DNA from: Pseudomonas sp. Marseille-Q3773 | Lineage (GTDB): Bacteria; Pseudomonadota; Gammaproteobacteria; Pseudomonadales; Pseudomonadaceae | Length of the DNA stretch: 64,000 nucleotides | Assembly (NCBI RefSeq): GCF_916618955.1 | Contig: NZ_OU745390.1 | Span: forward strand, 496,001 to 560,000 | Direction: 5' to 3' | In this document: in pieces, positions 61,044 to 64,000 of the stretch | Layout of the letters: each line of letters starts with the position of its first letter | Numbering within the stretch: position 1 is the first letter of the stretch | Made by a program: the position numbers and the translations under genes | Notes under the pieces: generated by a model | Told to the model about the DNA's origin: nothing | The model's input: only the letters and a program-made list of their open reading frames with translations | The model's database searches: none

Positions 61044-62282
61044 GTGAATACCCCCTTTGCGATCAATCAGGTGGCCGTGATAGGCGCAGGTACCATGGGC
61101 CGCGGCATTGTCATCAGCCTCGCCAGTGCCGGCCTGTCGGTGCTGTGGCTCGACAGCAACGCATCAGCCCTGGACGCTGGCCTGAGCATGGTCAGCCAGG
61201 CGTGGGCCCAGCAGGTGGAAAAGCAGCGTGTCACCCAGGCCGAGGCCGAAGCCTGCCTGGCGCGGGTGCAGACGGTGGATGGCTATACCGCGCTGGCCCA
61301 GGCCGATCTGGTGATCGAGGCGGTGTATGAAAGCCTTGAACTGAAGCAGGAAATCTTCCGCGCCCTGGATCAGCACCTCAAACCTGAGGCGATTCTGGCC
61401 AGCAATACTTCGGCGCTGGACATCGACGCGATCGCGATGGTGACCCGGCGGCCGTCGCAGGTACTGGGCCTGCATTTCTTCAGCCCCGCGCATGTCATGA
61501 AGCTGCTCGAGATTGTGCGCGGCGCGCACACCGACCAGGCGGTGCTCGATACCGCCCTGGCGCTGGGCGAACGCTTGGGCAAAGTGGTGGTAGTGGCCGG
61601 TAACTGCCCAGGTTTCATCGGCAATCGCATGCTGCGCAGTTATGTGGCCGAAGCACGCAAGTTGCTGCTCGAAGGCGCGCTGCCGCATCAGGTGGATACG
61701 GTGCTGCAACAGTTCGGTTTTGCCATGGGCCCGTTCCGCATGTACGACGTGGTAGGCATCGACCTGGAATGGCGCGCCCGTCAGCTGGCCAGGCAGGGCA
61801 TGCACGATCCGCTGGTGCAAGTGGACAATGCACTGTGCGATCTGGGCCGGCTGGGTCAGAAGACCGGGAAGGGCTATTACCGTTATGTACCTGGCAGCCG
61901 CCAGGCCGAGCATGACCCCGAGGTCGACGCCCTGGTGCTCAAGATCTCCAACGACCTGGGTTACCGACGCCGGGGCATCAGCGCGGAGGAAATCGTCGAG
62001 CGCTGCCTGCTGGCGCTGGTCAACGAAGGCGCGAAGATTCTGCAGGAAGGCATCGCTGCCAGCAGTGCCGACATCGACCGGGTGTGGCTCAACGGTTATG
62101 GCTTCCCGGCGGCCACAGGTGGCCCGATGCGATGGGCCGATGACCAGGGTACAGCATTCGTCCTGGCCCGGCTGGAATACCTGCAAAGCGTACTGGGAGA
62201 GCACTGGCGCCCGGCCGCTCTGCTGTACACGCTGGTGGCCAACGGCAAGCGTTTCGAGCAGCAGGCGGAGGTTCAGGCATGA
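61044..62282 (+). CDS. 3-hydroxyacyl-CoA dehydrogenase
   Basis: A 412-residue NAD-dependent beta-oxidation enzyme. The N-terminal NAD-binding motif is VIGAGTMGRGIVISLASAG. Catalytic residues fall in LGLHFFSPAHVMKLLEIV (His, Glu pair), and NCPGFIGNRMLRSY continues the fold. The C-terminal portion holds two 3HCDH_C-type helical repeats (RMYDVVGIDLEW, INxx-like NGYGFPAATGGPMRWAD), as in the dehydrogenase half of FadB but without the hydratase half. The GTG start follows AGGAG by 8 bp. It overlaps the next gene by 4 bp. Confidence 0.93.
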   Translation: MNTPFAINQVAVIGAGTMGRGIVISLASAGLSVLWLDSNASALDAGLSMVSQAWAQQVEKQRVTQAEAEACLARVQTVDGYTALAQADLVIEAVYESLELKQEIFRALDQHLKPEAILASNTSALDIDAIAMVTRRPSQVLGLHFFSPAHVMKLLEIVRGAHTDQAVLDTALALGERLGKVVVVAGNCPGFIGNRMLRSYVAEARKLLLEGALPHQVDTVLQQFGFAMGPFRMYDVVGIDLEWRARQLARQGMHDPLVQVDNALCDLGRLGQKTGKGYYRYVPGSRQAEHDPEVDALVLKISNDLGYRRRGISAEEIVERCLLALVNEGAKILQEGIAASSADIDRVWLNGYGFPAATGGPMRWADDQGTAFVLARLEYLQSVLGEHWRPAALLYTLVANGKRFEQQAEVQA

Positions 62283-64000
62283 ACTACCAGGCTCCCTTGC
62301 GCGACATGCGCTTCGTGCTGCACGAGCTGTTCGATGTTGCCGGCCATTGTCAGCAGCTGGGCATCGAGCTGGACCGCGATACCCTCGACGGCATCCTGGA
62401 AGAGGCTGCGCGCTTTACCGGCGAAGTCGTCGCTCCTCTCAACCGCAACAGTGACGAGCAGGGCTGCCAGTTGGCCGGGGGAGAGGTCACCACGCCAGAC
62501 GGTTTTCGCGATGCCTACCGGCAATACGTCGCCCATGGCTGGGCCAGCATGACCGGGCCGCAGGCTTACGGCGGACAAGGACTGCCGCAAATGGCCTCGG
62601 CCAGCTTCCACGAAATGCTGATGGCCGCGTCGTTGTCGTTCCGCATCTATTCCGGCCTCACCGAAGGTGCCGTGCTGGCCCTGCATCGTCATGGCAGTCC
62701 GGCGCTGCGGCAGGCCTACCTGGCACCCATGGTCAGTGGCGAGTGGGCCGGTACCATGTGCCTCACCGAGCCGCAGGCCGGCACCGACCTGGCCTTGCTG
62801 CGCACCCGCGCCCAGCCGCAGGCCGACGGCTCTTATTGCATCACCGGCAGCAAGATCTTCATCAGTGGTGGCGAACAGGACCTGACCGACAACATCATTC
62901 ATCTGGTGCTTGCCCGCTTGCCCGATGCGCCGGCCGGGGTGCGCGGCATCAGCCTGTTTCTGGTGCCCAAGCTACTGCCGGGTGGCAAGCGCAACGCGCT
63001 GGGCTGTGGTGCGCTTGAGCACAAGATGGGCATCAAGGGCGCCTCGACTTGCGTAATGAATTTCGACGGTGCCCTGGGATGGCTGGTGGGTGAGGCCAAT
63101 CAGGGCCTGGCGTGCATGTTCACCATGATGAACGACGCCCGTTTCCAGGTCGGCCTGCAGGGGCTGGGCATTGCCGAGGCGGCTTTCCAGCGTGGCCTGG
63201 CCTATGCTCGCGAACGCTTGCAATCGCGGGCCCTGACCGGCCCGGTTGCGGCGGACAGGCCGGCTGATCCGATCATCGTCCACCCGGATGTGCGACGCAT
63301 GCTGTTGACCCAGAAGGCTCTCACCGAGGGCTGTCGCATGCTGGCCATCTACACCGCCCGGCAGCTCGACCTGGAGCACGCAGCAGCGGGCGATCAGGCA
63401 CGCCAGGGCGCTGCCCGGCGGGCGGCGCTGCTGATCCCGATCGTCAAGGCGTTCTTCACCGATGTCGGGCAGGAGGTCGCCAGCCTAGGCGTGCAGCTGT
63501 ACGGCGGGCACGGCTATATCCGCGAGTGGGGCATGGAGCAATTGATGCGTGATAGCCGCATTACCCAGCTCTATGAAGGCACCAACGGCATCCAGGCCCT
63601 CGACCTTGTGCGCCGCAAGCTGCTCGGCGATGGCGGGGCGGAGCTGAACTTGCTGGTCGATGAACTGGCCCTGCATGTCGAGGCGGCGGGTGCCGGTGGC
63701 GGTCTGCATGCCATGGCGGCAGCGGTCGGGCAGCGCCTGGAGGAATGGCGCGCACTGGCCGGCCATGTCGTCGAGGCTTGCCAGCGTGACCCTCAGGAAA
63801 TGGGCGCGGTCTCGGTGGATTTCCTGGCCTACTCGGCCTACGTGCTGCTCGCCGCGTTGTGGCTGCAGGCGGCCGTGCGCGCCGAGGCGGCACTGGCGGG
63901 TGGCAGTGCCGAAACGGGTTTCTACCGGGCCAAGCTGCACGCGGCGCAGTTCTACTGGCGACGTGTCCTGCCCCGAGCTACCGCGCACCGTGAAGCCCTG
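62279..64000 (+). CDS. Acyl-CoA dehydrogenase with C-terminal extension (partial, runs off the window)
   Basis: 574 codons are present without a stop. The opening is MNYQAPLRDMRFVLHELFD, followed by CLTEPQAGTDLALL (flavin-side motif) and ISGGEQDLTDNIIHLVLARL. The catalytic Glu is intact at Glu433 in LYEGTNGIQALDLVRRKL, unlike the dehydrogenase at 50355. The long C-terminal domain after residue 440 places it with the ~590-600-residue FadE-like group (DmdC/AcdA type), so only about 20 residues are missing. It overlaps the 3-hydroxyacyl-CoA dehydrogenase gene by 4 bp (ATGA). Confidence 0.92.
   Translation, partial: MNYQAPLRDMRFVLHELFDVAGHCQQLGIELDRDTLDGILEEAARFTGEVVAPLNRNSDEQGCQLAGGEVTTPDGFRDAYRQYVAHGWASMTGPQAYGGQGLPQMASASFHEMLMAASLSFRIYSGLTEGAVLALHRHGSPALRQAYLAPMVSGEWAGTMCLTEPQAGTDLALLRTRAQPQADGSYCITGSKIFISGGEQDLTDNIIHLVLARLPDAPAGVRGISLFLVPKLLPGGKRNALGCGALEHKMGIKGASTCVMNFDGALGWLVGEANQGLACMFTMMNDARFQVGLQGLGIAEAAFQRGLAYARERLQSRALTGPVAADRPADPIIVHPDVRRMLLTQKALTEGCRMLAIYTARQLDLEHAAAGDQARQGAARRAALLIPIVKAFFTDVGQEVASLGVQLYGGHGYIREWGMEQLMRDSRITQLYEGTNGIQALDLVRRKLLGDGGAELNLLVDELALHVEAAGAGGGLHAMAAAVGQRLEEWRALAGHVVEACQRDPQEMGAVSVDFLAYSAYVLLAALWLQAAVRAEAALAGGSAETGFYRAKLHAAQFYWRRVLPRATAHREAL

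Overview
The window looks like chromosome of a Pseudomonas, most likely the P. putida group. It is GC-rich with strongly biased codon use, carries P. putida-type REP repeats (TTCGCGGGTAAACCCGC-like cores), and has a core block nadK - phosphoesterase - rhomboid - YeaC - DUF2797 - pepN typical of the genus. I found no rRNA, tRNA, CRISPR array, transposase, phage gene or plasmid function. Protein calls come from motif recognition, not from a search.

Layout. (1) 1-11.4 kb: a degenerate nitrilase-fold protein, a GlxA-type AraC regulator and a tautomerase. Then comes a leftward operon for a periplasmic molybdenum hydroxylase (triheme cytochrome c, 2Fe-2S subunit, Tat-exported Mo subunit), with XdhC and an Old Yellow Enzyme reductase downstream. 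A divergent LysR gene and a frameshifted DsbA-family gene follow. (2) 11.4-15.2 kb: a LysR gene divergent from an NmrA-like oxidoreductase, an MFS transporter and an SDR whose Tyr/Lys catalytic residues are missing; a perfect 16-bp palindrome lies in the shared promoter. (3) 15.4-20.1 kb: fadH, an ACC deaminase/D-cysteine desulfhydrase-like gene, cytochrome b561, a 64-bp inverted repeat pair and a DUF1853 gene. (4) 20.2-26.7 kb: the tightly packed nadK to pepN core block. (5) 27.0-32.8 kb: a YCF48-like beta-propeller with an MMPL/RND transporter, DUF5629, a secreted lactonase, a small secreted protein and a GST. (6) 32.8-38.4 kb: sbcC and sbcD, overlapping each other and the GST, then a structured leader attached to a truncated DUF6124-like remnant. 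(7) 38.4-45.2 kb: a complete leftward MoxR - DUF58 - DUF4381 - BatA - BatB - BatD operon. (8) 45.4-46.7 kb: an orphan DUF2235/Tle1-like lipase.

(9) 46.8-64 kb is an accessory catabolic region. A DapA-like aldolase/lyase and a class II aldolase lie opposite an acyl-CoA ligase - acyl-CoA dehydrogenase - MFS importer operon. Then come a LysR gene, a DUF1302 - DUF1329 - DUF202 - DUF202 operon, a secreted alkyl-sulfatase-like metallo-hydrolase, another LysR gene, and a 3-hydroxyacyl-CoA dehydrogenase - acyl-CoA dehydrogenase operon cut by the window end. Together these suggest uptake or hydrolysis of a hydrophobic (perhaps sulfated) substrate, CoA activation and beta-oxidation. The substrate cannot be read from the sequence.

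The observations most worth checking are: the leader of the DUF6124-like remnant, with interleaved stems and a translationally coupled upstream ORF (37.8-38.3 kb); an acyl-CoA dehydrogenase lacking a Glu at both known catalytic positions (50.4-51.5 kb); a GIY-YIG-like residue pattern in the DUF2797 protein (23.2-24.0 kb); a nitrilase-fold protein with Gly in place of the catalytic Cys (0.05-1.2 kb); and the orphan lipase.
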